Source: a bacterium (GTDB lineage: Bacteria; UBP4; UBA4092; JAOAEQ01). From it: a DNA stretch of 64,000 nt. Positions 51,717-60,185 of the stretch are shown here, one piece after another (within the stretch, counting starts at the first letter, position 1; each line of letters opens with the position of its first letter). The stretch covers positions 27,149 through 91,148 of the forward strand of contig JAOAEQ010000013.1 in NCBI GenBank assembly GCA_026416715.1, given 5' to 3'. Below the pieces are notes generated by a model. That model did not search any database. It had not been told where the DNA came from and saw only the letters and a list, made by a program, of their open reading frames with translations. The position numbers and the translations under genes are program-made.

Positions 51717-52211
51717 CCAAAATGCAAACTATTCTACCAGCATTATATTCTAGAAAAATCCTAATATGGAAGAAGATATAGAAATACCGATATTTCAATA
51801 TTCCCTAATGTCTAATATTGGGATTTGAAAAATGCTTTATTTTGACGGGAAAATAAAAAGTTGTAGTGCACAATACCGCTGAATCTGTTGTTCTTAAAGA
51901 AGTTTGATATCCTACTACTTAAATCTATCTGCAGCGAGCTCCGCTAAACAAAAACCTTAGCACGCTACCCTGTTCTAAAAGGTTTGATGTTTTAACCCTA
52001 CCATAATATATTCAATATGTGATAAAATTTTATAAGTGAGTTTACTTAAGGTGATGTCTGCTTTATTTACTTTGAGAAAGGTATATAAAGTATAGACAAC
52101 ATTGATACAATTGAAACCAAACTTAATTATTTGGCAATCCTGAATTGTCGAAATATATTTCAGACAATTCAGGAATAAAGGCATAGTTAAGTTCAGAGTT
52201 TCATAAGTCCT
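51717..52211. other. AT-rich spacer upstream of the pilus/secretion genes
   Basis: 495 bp with no accepted gene. Besides the long hairpin at 52138-52174 I see only AT-rich DNA and a loose inverted repeat around 51800-51830 (AATATTCCC with GGGATT nearby). A promoter for gspE should lie here, but no clean -35/-10 pair stood out. Confidence 0.45.
52138..52174 (+). repeat. Long perfect hairpin upstream of gspE/pilB
   Basis: TCCTGAATTGTC (52138-52149) and GACAATTCAGGA (52163-52174) are exact complements. The 13-base middle is itself GAAATATATTTC plus A, so nearly the whole 37 bases fold as one stem of about 18 bp. It begins 74 bp before the gspE ATG, with no U-run. It may be an operator or RNA control element for the downstream genes. 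Confidence 0.65.
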
Positions 52212-53957
52212 ATGATAAGAAAACGGAAAGAATTATTGGGCGAAATGATGATAGATCGGGGATTAATCACCCATGCCCAACTTGAAGAAGGATTACAAAT
52301 TTCGAAAAAAACCGGGGAACGAATTGGAGAATCGTTGATTAAACTTGGATATGTAACTTCTGAAGAAGTATTAACTACACTCGCACAACAATTAAATCTC
52401 CCGTTTATTAAACTTAAAAATTATCAAATTCATCCATCGGTAATTGAGAAAATCCCGGCAAAATTCGTTTTCCATTATAAACTCATTCCGATAAAAGTTG
52501 ACCATGATAAAATTCATATTGCTACCAGCGACCCGTTGGATATGAAAACAATTGATGATATTCGGTTATTACTCTCATACGATGTCGAAACGGCTATTGC
52601 TACTCCAGAAGATATCGCAGAAGCGATTAAAAAATACTATGGTATTGGCGCGGAAACAGTCCAGCGGATGACCGAAGAATCAGCTGCTGAAAAAAAGAAA
52701 AAGAAACAAGAAGTTGAGGTTATTGGAGCGGAATTAAACACAGCGGAAGATATTACTGAAATGGCAGAAGATGCATCAATTATCAAATTTGTGAATCAGA
52801 TATTGGCAGAAGCGTTTGCGAGTCGAGCTACTGATATCCATATCGAACCGTTTGAGAATGAACTCCGCGTTCGATATCGGATTGACGGTATGCTACATGA
52901 ACAGCCGGTGCCTGCAGTAATCAAGAAATTTCAAGCGGCAATATGTTCTCGAATAAAAATCATGGCAAACATGAACATTGCCGAACGCCGGTTACCGCAA
53001 GACGGTCGAATTGAAGTCAAAATGAGCGGGCGAGAATATGATTTACGGGTCTCCACGTTACCTACTGCATTCGGTGAAAGTATTGATATCCGTGTTCTTG
53101 ACCGTAGTAGTATTTTACTTTCACTAGAACAACTGGGATTATCCCCTGAAGGAGTGCAAAAATTTAACCAGCTCCTCAAAAAACCGCATGGCGTTATTCT
53201 GGTTACCGGTCCGACTGGAAGCGGTAAAACAACCACACTCTATGCGTGCTTGAATAAAATTAATTCAATTGATAAGATGATTATTACCATTGAAGACCCG
53301 ATTGAATATGAACTCTATGGGATCAATCAGATTGAAGTACAGCCAAAAATAGACCTTACTTTTGCACGATGCTTGCGCCATATTCTTCGTCATGACCCTA
53401 ATGTAATTTTAGTCGGTGAGATTCGTGACCATGAAACCGCAGAAATCGCTATCCGCACCGCATTAACCGGTCATTTAGTGTTTTCAACCTTGCATACTAA
53501 CGATGCGGCTGGTGCTGTGACCCGATTGTTAGACATGAATATCGAACCGTATTTAGTTGCGTCTTCGGTTGAAGGAATGATTGCGCAACGATTAGTTCGA
53601 GTTATTTGTTCCAATTGCAAAAAAGAATATATACCTGATGCCCAAACCCTGTCGCTGATTGATACCGGTCAAGGGACTAAACTACCGGAGTCGACAAAAT
53701 TATATCGCGGGACTGGCTGTGAATCCTGTCGGTTTACCGGATACAAAGGACGAATAGCGATTTTTGAAATTATCACATTAAACGATAAAATCAAAAGTCT
53801 CATTATGCAACGAGCTCCCGCAAATCAAATTAAACTCGCAGCGATGGCTGATGGCATGCGACCGTTACGACAAGATGGATGGCAGAAAGTATTACAAGGA
53901 ATAACTACCGTGGATGAAGTACTCCGGGTAACACAAGAAGAAGAGTTTACAGAATAA
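52212..53957 (+). CDS. Type II secretion / type IV pilus assembly ATPase (GspE/PilB)
   Basis: 581 residues. The N-terminal MshEN-type region (~1-150) includes LLGEMMIDRGLITHAQLEEGLQ and LGYVTSEEVLTTLAQQLNLPF. The ATPase core has Walker A GPTGSGKTT, an Asp box (TIEDPIEY), Walker B ILVGEIRDHETAEIA and the His box TGHLVFSTLHTNDA. A tetracysteine zinc site follows (CSNCKKEY...CESCRFTG). It powers pseudopilus or pilus assembly at the inner membrane. MshEN domains in this family can bind c-di-GMP, which would link it to the HD-GYP and PilZ genes. gspF follows after 96 bp. Confidence 0.94.
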   Translation: MIRKRKELLGEMMIDRGLITHAQLEEGLQISKKTGERIGESLIKLGYVTSEEVLTTLAQQLNLPFIKLKNYQIHPSVIEKIPAKFVFHYKLIPIKVDHDKIHIATSDPLDMKTIDDIRLLLSYDVETAIATPEDIAEAIKKYYGIGAETVQRMTEESAAEKKKKKQEVEVIGAELNTAEDITEMAEDASIIKFVNQILAEAFASRATDIHIEPFENELRVRYRIDGMLHEQPVPAVIKKFQAAICSRIKIMANMNIAERRLPQDGRIEVKMSGREYDLRVSTLPTAFGESIDIRVLDRSSILLSLEQLGLSPEGVQKFNQLLKKPHGVILVTGPTGSGKTTTLYACLNKINSIDKMIITIEDPIEYELYGINQIEVQPKIDLTFARCLRHILRHDPNVILVGEIRDHETAEIAIRTALTGHLVFSTLHTNDAAGAVTRLLDMNIEPYLVASSVEGMIAQRLVRVICSNCKKEYIPDAQTLSLIDTGQGTKLPESTKLYRGTGCESCRFTGYKGRIAIFEIITLNDKIKSLIMQRAPANQIKLAAMADGMRPLRQDGWQKVLQGITTVDEVLRVTQEEEFTE

Positions 53958-54003
53958 TGATGATTGAAAAGATGTAAATGGATATAAAAAATTGACAAGG
54001 TTT

Positions 54004-54026
54004 ACATATGGTATGCTACCGTATGT
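54004..54026 (+). promoter_or_regulatory. Inverted repeat in the gspE-gspF spacer
   Basis: ACATATGG and CCGTATGT are near-perfect complements (7/8) around TATGCTA, just downstream of a TTGACA at 53992-53997. An outer pair GATGTAAAT (53971-53979) and ATTTACATC (54034-54042) is perfect. Nested repeats around a -35-like box suggest a regulated internal promoter for gspF, though no good -10 at the right distance is seen. Confidence 0.35.
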
Positions 54027-54053
54027 TGTATCTATTTACATCATGTTGTTATT

Positions 54054-55298
54054 ATGGCAAAATTTGTTTATCAAGCTCGAAATACGCAAGCGAAACTAAT
54101 TGAAGGAACCTTGGAAGCAGAAAATCAATCTCAAGCGATAGAAAAACTACATGCATTAGGCTTATATCCGATTCGGGTACAAGAAGGAATTGGTAGCCAT
54201 CGATTACTTTCTTCTAAAATTTCCGCATCGTATAAGAAAACAGGTTCCGCTAGATCACTTTGGATAAAATCGAGTGAAATCGCTAATTTCACTCGGCAGT
54301 TAGCTGATTTATTAAGTGCTGGGTTAAGCTTAATGAATGCATTGACGGTTCTATCAAATCAGACAGAAAATACGAAACTCCGTGAAATCGTTAAAATGGT
54401 AAGAAACGAAGTACAGGGAGGTAGTACCCTTGCTGATGCGATGGCTAAACATCCTAAAGTATTTAATCAGCTTTTTGTTAGTATGGTTCGTGCAGGTGAA
54501 ATTGGTGGTTTACTTGAAACCGTGCTGGTACGTTTAGCAGATTTTAGTGAGAAAGAAAGTGAAATGCGTGGGAAAATCTTAACCGCAATGGCGTATCCAC
54601 TGGTTTTAGTTATAGTCGGTACTATTGCGGTCATATTTCTCATAACGTTTATCATACCCCGTTTCGCTGCGATTTTCGAAGAGCTTGGAGTAGCCTTACC
54701 GTTACCGACACAAATACTTATGATGATTTCTAGAATAATGCAACAATACTGGTGGATAGTTTTGTTGGGGGGGAGTATTATTGGTATCGCAGTTTATCGG
54801 TTTATTAAATCTGCTGAAGGGAAACTACGAGTAAACCAATTACAACTTCGAATTCCGGTATTAGGCACTATTATTCGCAAACGCGAAATTGCACGGTTCG
54901 CAAGAACATTCGGTGAGTTACTGAAAAATGGTGTCCCTATCTTAAATGCACTACAAATCTCTGCAGATACTATGACCAATCTGCTAGTCGCCCAGGAGAT
55001 TCGGAAAATCAGAACCAATATTAGCGAAGGTGAACGGATAGCTGAACCGTTACGCCAGAGCGCTATATTCCCACCAATGGTAGTAAATATGATTGCGGTC
55101 GGTGAAGAATCTGGCCATTTAGAAAGTGTGTTAATGAAAATTGCTAATTCCTATGAAGCTGATGTTGACCGGTCGTTGAAAGTATTCACTTCACTACTCG
55201 AACCAGCGGTTATCCTCTGTATGGCATGTATTGTGGGATTCATCGCACTCGCTATGCTTCTGCCCGTATTTACGATTAATCTTAACGTCGGAAAATAG
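54054..55298 (+). CDS. Type II secretion / type IV pilus inner-membrane platform protein (GspF/PilC)
   Basis: 414 residues. A short N-terminal region (KFVYQARNTQAKLIEGTLEAENQSQAIEKL) is followed by two GspF domains (~80-200 and ~280-400), each with the FTRQLADLLSAGLSLMNAL / FARTFGELLKNGVPILNAL signature, and three membrane helices (~175-200, ~225-245, ~385-410). It is the membrane base on which GspE/PilB acts. It sits between gspE and a pseudopilin gene in the expected order. The retraction ATPase PilT is not seen here. Confidence 0.94.
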   Translation: MAKFVYQARNTQAKLIEGTLEAENQSQAIEKLHALGLYPIRVQEGIGSHRLLSSKISASYKKTGSARSLWIKSSEIANFTRQLADLLSAGLSLMNALTVLSNQTENTKLREIVKMVRNEVQGGSTLADAMAKHPKVFNQLFVSMVRAGEIGGLLETVLVRLADFSEKESEMRGKILTAMAYPLVLVIVGTIAVIFLITFIIPRFAAIFEELGVALPLPTQILMMISRIMQQYWWIVLLGGSIIGIAVYRFIKSAEGKLRVNQLQLRIPVLGTIIRKREIARFARTFGELLKNGVPILNALQISADTMTNLLVAQEIRKIRTNISEGERIAEPLRQSAIFPPMVVNMIAVGEESGHLESVLMKIANSYEADVDRSLKVFTSLLEPAVILCMACIVGFIALAMLLPVFTINLNVGK

Positions 55299-55392
55299 AG
55301 AGAAACAAGAGGTCAATTATCTGAGGGCAGAAAAACGAATGCTTCCATTGATTTTTTGAACTTCATTTGAATTTTAGATTTTGAGCGTTACA

Positions 55393-55941
55393 ATGCCTAT
55401 AATGAATGGTTTCACGCTGCTTGAAATTTTAGTAGTATTGGTTATCGTAACATTGATTGTTGGAGCAGCTATCCCTAATTTCCGTGGTGCATTTGAACAA
55501 TCGCGACTCGAAACAGCTTCTCGAAACTTAGCAACAACGTTAGGTACAGCGCACCACTTATCCGTTATTCACCGGCTAATGTTTCAGGTTAAATTTGATT
55601 TAAATAAACAGGAATATCAGATTATACCTGATAGTAGTTTATTGAAAGATGACGATGAATTACCGAATTATGCGCGTCGACATACATTACCCGATGGTGT
55701 TAAATTTAATACGATTAACATAAATATTCCCAATGTTTCCGAAGCTGATGACGGCACCATCAAAAGTATAGCATTTTATCCTGATGGAAGCACTGATGGC
55801 GCGATTATCTCAATCTCCGATGAGTCTGGCGCTGTGATAACCCTGCAAGTGATGAAAGCTACCGGGTTGATAAAAGTTTCTACTGGACTACCACCAACAA
55901 CCAATGTAACACCAATGATACCGGCATCAGATACTGATTAA
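55393..55941 (+). CDS. Pseudopilin GspH/FimT-type
   Basis: 182 residues from ATG 55393; TTG 55381 and ATG 55402 are alternatives. The leader is short (MPIMNG) and is cut before FTLLEILVVLVIVTLIVGAAIPNF, the class III prepilin signature with Glu at +5 of the mature protein. The globular part (RLETASRNLATTLGTAHHLSVIHRLMFQVKFDLNKQEYQI) has the GspH/FimT pattern with a C-terminal beta sheet. It completes a three-gene cluster with the assembly ATPase and platform; a prepilin peptidase and secretin are not in the window. Confidence 0.88.
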   Translation: MPIMNGFTLLEILVVLVIVTLIVGAAIPNFRGAFEQSRLETASRNLATTLGTAHHLSVIHRLMFQVKFDLNKQEYQIIPDSSLLKDDDELPNYARRHTLPDGVKFNTININIPNVSEADDGTIKSIAFYPDGSTDGAIISISDESGAVITLQVMKATGLIKVSTGLPPTTNVTPMIPASDTD

Positions 55942-56017
55942 AAGTTAGGCTTTTAAATTTTTCATTTATAATTGCTATTTACCAAAACTAAACTTGAAAC
56001 AACAAATAATGTAACTT

Positions 56018-57097
56018 ATGCGTACTGGAATCGCTCATCTGCCCCTACACTATGGAAAAACTCCCAGTTGGCTTTTTTCGCGCATGAAATTATTAGCTCG
56101 CGAAATTACCATTGCTATCGTAGAAGAGTTTGGTCCGGATGAAATCGTTCGACGTTTATCCGACCCATTCTGGTTTCAAGCGTTTGGTTGTGTTCTCGGA
56201 TTCGACTGGCATTCCAGTGGAGTTACCACAACGGTCTGCAGCGCTTTGAAAGAAGGACTCAAAGGATTAGAAAACGACCTCGGAGTATATATCACCGGCG
56301 GGAAAGGGAGTACTTCTAGAAAAACACCTACTGAAATTAGAATGTTTAGTAATTATATTTCCGTTGATCCAGAACCGCTGATATATGCGAGTAAAATGTC
56401 AGCAAAAGTAGATAATACTGCGGTCCAGGATGGATACCAGCTTTACCATCATTCGTTTATTTTTACTCAATCTGGTTTATGGACAGTCGTTCAGCAAGGA
56501 ATGAATGTATCGAACCGCTATGCACGAAGATACCATTGGTTATCGGAAACGTTTCATGGTACTAACCACCACAGTTTCGTTAACGAACCACATACAGCTG
56601 TTTGCTGTGATATACGGGGAGAAACGCTAAATCTAGTTGCACGAGAAAGTGAACCCGCACGCAGGATAACCACGCAAATCGCTTGCGAGCATCCGGAAAA
56701 ATCAATCCGAGAACTGAAAACAATTCAACGGCTCGATTTACCCAGCCGACATTCGATAGTTCCGGCAGATATAAATCCTGATCGGTTAACCAAGATATTG
56801 CTCAGAACCTACGAACAGCAACCGCAAAATTTCGAACAGTTACTTGGTATCGAAGGTGTTGGACCCAAAACCGTTCGTGCATTAAGTTTAATTTCAGAAT
56901 TAGTCTATGGGATAGCACCCAGTTTTCGCGATCCGGTTCGATATAGTTTCGCTCATGGTGGAAAAGACGGGCATCCCTACCCGGTCGACCGCAATAATTA
57001 TGATCAATCGATAGCAATCCTTCACCAAGCGCTCAAACAAGCGAAACTTGGTAATCGCGATAAGATGGATGCGTTTAAACGATTACATAGTGTTTAA
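56018..57097 (+). CDS. DUF763 protein with helix-hairpin-helix
   Basis: 359 residues, typical for DUF763, a family found mainly in archaea and some, often thermophilic, bacteria. Conserved blocks: RTGIAHLPLHYGKTPSWLFSRM, FWFQAFGCVLGFDWHSSGVTTT, GVYITGGKGSTSRKTP, QLYHHSFIFTQSG.W.VVQQGMN, and the HGTNHHSFVNEPH region. Near residue 275-300 LLGIEGVGPKTVRALSLI is a helix-hairpin-helix DNA-binding element. The many His, Asp and Glu residues suggest a metal enzyme. A nuclease or DNA repair role is plausible but unproven; uvrC lies two genes downstream on the other strand. Confidence 0.85.
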   Translation: MRTGIAHLPLHYGKTPSWLFSRMKLLAREITIAIVEEFGPDEIVRRLSDPFWFQAFGCVLGFDWHSSGVTTTVCSALKEGLKGLENDLGVYITGGKGSTSRKTPTEIRMFSNYISVDPEPLIYASKMSAKVDNTAVQDGYQLYHHSFIFTQSGLWTVVQQGMNVSNRYARRYHWLSETFHGTNHHSFVNEPHTAVCCDIRGETLNLVARESEPARRITTQIACEHPEKSIRELKTIQRLDLPSRHSIVPADINPDRLTKILLRTYEQQPQNFEQLLGIEGVGPKTVRALSLISELVYGIAPSFRDPVRYSFAHGGKDGHPYPVDRNNYDQSIAILHQALKQAKLGNRDKMDAFKRLHSV

Positions 57098-57119
57098 TGT
57101 TCACGATTCGGAATAATCT

Positions 57120-58091
57120 ATGAAATTTTTGGTTTTTGGTGCAGGAGCAATTGGTCAAGTTGTAGGTGGATTACTCGCAAAATCCGGAGAATCGGTAACC
57201 CTTTATGGTCGCGCAAAATATTTAGATTACATTAAACAAAATGGATTACGGATTACCGGTATTTGGGGTGAGCATCTAATTCAGAGTCTTGATTGTGTAA
57301 CGGAATTAACCGAATTAGCTAACCACGAATTCGATTATATTTTGCTCACCGTCAAATCGTTTGATACGGAAGGAGCGGTTACGCAATTTGCTCCGTTAGT
57401 TACTAAGAATACGTTAGTCGTATCTCTCCAGAATGGTTTAGGAAATTGGGAAATAATCTCTGCAAAACTCGGCAAAGAAAAAGTTGTCGGCGCACGAGTT
57501 ATTTTTGGTGCTGCAATTCCCGAACCAGGACTAGTAAAAGTAACGGTTTATGCTGAAGAAACTATGCTCGGCCCAATTCAACAAGATATCCCCAATGAAA
57601 TATACAAAAAGATAGAGCTACTCGTTCAACGATTAACGCAGGCTGGGATTCCCGCGAAATTAACAAAAGAAATTACGGGATATCTCTGGCAGAAAGTTAT
57701 GTATAATTCCGCATTGAATCCATTATCCGCATTACTCGGTATGACTTACGGAGAAATTGCAGAGAACCGATATGCGCGCACAATTATGGTCCAAGTTATT
57801 CAGGAAATATATCTTGTCGCTCAAGCGTATCAAATCAAATTAATTTATTCTGACCCTGAAAAATATTTTGAAAAATTTTTCTCTCACGAAGTTCCATCAA
57901 CTGCACCTCATCGGTCGTCGATGCTACAAGCAATCGAAGCCGGTAAACGGGTTGATATCGATGCACTGAACGGTGCGATTGTTAAACTTGCGAAACAAAA
58001 AAATATTCCCGTTCCTGTTAATGAAATACTTACTTTTCTAATCAAAGCAAAAGAAACAGCGGTTCAAAAAGAAGGATTAAATCGTAATTAA
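57120..58091 (+). CDS. panE: 2-dehydropantoate 2-reductase (ketopantoate reductase, PanE/ApbA family)
   Basis: 323 residues. It reduces ketopantoate to pantoate with NADPH in pantothenate synthesis. N-terminal Rossmann motif GAGAIGQVVGGLLAKSGESVTLYGR, then KSFDTEGAV, SLQNGLGNWE, GARVIFGA, and the C-terminal catalytic segment WQKVMYNSALNPLSALLG with the active-site Lys, ending in the helical domain with EAGKRVDIDALNGAIVKLA. It starts 22 bp after the DUF763 gene, and its last 15 bases overlap the end of the convergent uvrC. The family also contains uncharacterised paralogues. Confidence 0.9.
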   Translation: MKFLVFGAGAIGQVVGGLLAKSGESVTLYGRAKYLDYIKQNGLRITGIWGEHLIQSLDCVTELTELANHEFDYILLTVKSFDTEGAVTQFAPLVTKNTLVVSLQNGLGNWEIISAKLGKEKVVGARVIFGAAIPEPGLVKVTVYAEETMLGPIQQDIPNEIYKKIELLVQRLTQAGIPAKLTKEITGYLWQKVMYNSALNPLSALLGMTYGEIAENRYARTIMVQVIQEIYLVAQAYQIKLIYSDPEKYFEKFFSHEVPSTAPHRSSMLQAIEAGKRVDIDALNGAIVKLAKQKNIPVPVNEILTFLIKAKETAVQKEGLNRN

Positions 58092-60002
58092 ATATTGATA
58101 GATTGTTTCAGCCAGTTGTTTACCTATACCGGGTACATGTTGCAAATCATTGACCGTAGCTTTTTTCAATTCCGCAATTGAACCAAAATGACGGAGTAAC
58201 GCAAGTTTTTTTACTTCTCCAATACCTGGAAGTTCATCGAGAAACGATCGTGCACTTTGTTTTTTGCGTAATTGACGATGGTAAGTTATCGCAAATCGAT
58301 GTGCTTCATTACGAATCCGTTGAAGGAGATGTAACCCTTTATTATCCCGCGATAAAATAATTGGTTCATTTTGAGTCGGAAGATATATTTCTTCTAAACG
58401 TTTAGCTAAACCAATAATCGGTATCGTACATTCCAGGTTATGGTTTTTAAAAACGTGGTTCATTGCCTCTTGTGCAGCATGGAGATGTCCTAATCCACCG
58501 TCAATTAAAATCAAATCCGGGTAGAGATACGTTCGTTCGGTTTTTCGTTCGTTATTTCTTTCGTTTTGTTCTTCAAGTAAACGGGTAAATCTTCTTGTAA
58601 TCACTTCCTGCATCATTGCATAATCGTTAATACCTACAACTCGCTTAATTCGAAACCTGCGATATGCTGATTTCACGGGACGACCATTGTTGAATACCAC
58701 TAGCGAACCAACCGCATCGGTTCCACCAATATTCGAAATATCAAACGCTTCGATAATTCGCGGATATACGGGAAGATGTAACGCAAATTTTAGGTCAACC
58801 AGCGATTGCGGTAGTCTCGCTAATTCTGGTTGTCGCCGGGATAATTCTTCCATTAAGAACAATTGTGCATTTTTAGCTACCGTCAGCAATAATTTCTTTT
58901 TATCACCGCGTTGCGGAACCTCAATTGATATTTTCGTTCTACATTTTGAATACAAATCGAACCGACCGTATTCTTTAATTTGACTTAACCATTCAATAAG
59001 TTCCGGTTCATCTTCCGGATGCGCGCATAAATAGAGTTCCCTGGGTATCCGATATGCGATGTGATAGTGCTGTTTGAGAAAGGTTGCATATATTTCTGGT
59101 ATCGATAATCCAGCAACACCTTCTAAGATATATTTTTCTTTTCCGACTAATTTCCCATTTCGAATCACAAACACGGCAACGGCAGCGATTTCCGTATCCG
59201 CAGAAACGTTATCAGCGCAGGTAGCAATCGCTACGAAATCGCGTTCCGCTGCTTCGGGAATGTATATTAACTGTTTAAATTGCATGGACTTAATTGCACG
59301 AAGTTGGTCTCGTATTTTCGCTGCTTCTTCGAACCGCATGGAATCCGATAATTGCTGCATTTTTTGGTTCAAATGGTATTCAACTTCATTATATTTCCCT
59401 TCTAAAAGCATACATATCTGATCGCAAATCAAGCGATAATCTGATTTACTAATATACCCACTACATGGAGCACTACACCGGTTTAAATGGAATTCTAAAC
59501 ATGGTCGAGAACTTGCTTGTTTCCCTTCAACAATTTTGAGCTTACAATTTCGAATCGGGAAAAATGTCCGAAGAAATTGTATTGTTTTCCGCATCGAACT
59601 GGAATGGGGAAAAGGACCGTAATATCTATCGTTATCTTGCTGAGGTAACCGAACTACCAACAACCGCGGATAATCTTCACTATAGGTGAATCGTAACCAG
59701 GGGTATCGTTTATCATCTTTAATCCGGACATTAAATTTCGGTTTAAACTGTTTGATCAAATTTTGTTCAAGCACCAGGGATTCGAGCTCATTTTGAACCA
59801 CAATATAATCTAAATCTGTTGCCCGTTCGAGCATCAATACGGTTTTCGACGGTAGATTGCGTTGGCTATAGAAATATGACCGAACCCGGGATTTCAACGA
59901 ATTCGCTTTTCCAATATAAATCGGTTCATTTCGTTTTCCTTTAAAAATATATACACCGGGTGAATCTGGTAATTGGTCGATTATTTTTTGCCAATTAGTC
60001 AT
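58077..60002 (-). CDS. uvrC: UvrABC excinuclease subunit C
   Basis: 641 residues. GIY-YIG nuclease at the N-terminus (SPGVYIFKGKRNEPIYIGKANSLKSRVRSYF) makes the 3' incision. A four-cysteine Fe-S site follows (NCKLK...RPCLEFHLNRCSAPC). Next come a UVR motif (~residues 195-230, MRFEEAAKIRDQLRAIK), the RNase-H-like 5' incision domain (IEAFDISNIGGTDAVGSLVVF; LILIDGGLGHLHAA) and C-terminal helix-hairpin-helix repeats (LPGIGEVKKLALLRHFGSI; VPGIGKQLAETIY). Nucleotide excision repair; uvrA and uvrB lie elsewhere. Confidence 0.96.
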   Translation of the reverse strand: MTNWQKIIDQLPDSPGVYIFKGKRNEPIYIGKANSLKSRVRSYFYSQRNLPSKTVLMLERATDLDYIVVQNELESLVLEQNLIKQFKPKFNVRIKDDKRYPWLRFTYSEDYPRLLVVRLPQQDNDRYYGPFPHSSSMRKTIQFLRTFFPIRNCKLKIVEGKQASSRPCLEFHLNRCSAPCSGYISKSDYRLICDQICMLLEGKYNEVEYHLNQKMQQLSDSMRFEEAAKIRDQLRAIKSMQFKQLIYIPEAAERDFVAIATCADNVSADTEIAAVAVFVIRNGKLVGKEKYILEGVAGLSIPEIYATFLKQHYHIAYRIPRELYLCAHPEDEPELIEWLSQIKEYGRFDLYSKCRTKISIEVPQRGDKKKLLLTVAKNAQLFLMEELSRRQPELARLPQSLVDLKFALHLPVYPRIIEAFDISNIGGTDAVGSLVVFNNGRPVKSAYRRFRIKRVVGINDYAMMQEVITRRFTRLLEEQNERNNERKTERTYLYPDLILIDGGLGHLHAAQEAMNHVFKNHNLECTIPIIGLAKRLEEIYLPTQNEPIILSRDNKGLHLLQRIRNEAHRFAITYHRQLRKKQSARSFLDELPGIGEVKKLALLRHFGSIAELKKATVNDLQHVPGIGKQLAETIYQYLITI

Positions 60003-60185
60003 AGGTATATTCTATCATAGAGCATCGAAACTAAGGCAATGTAACATTGAAAAATTGATTCAACGAGTTATTGGAATAGGAGGCTGGAATTATGTTTAAA
60101 CGTAATTGATAGGAAGAAAAACTTACCCAAAGAATACCATGGCATAGAATAGAAAAAAATGATTTTTAACTATTTACCTGATAAC

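Noticed and set aside
60092-60109. AGGAGG followed by a five-codon ORF before the beta-propeller/uvrC spacer
   Set aside because: Too short to support as a gene; it may be chance in a 180-bp spacer.
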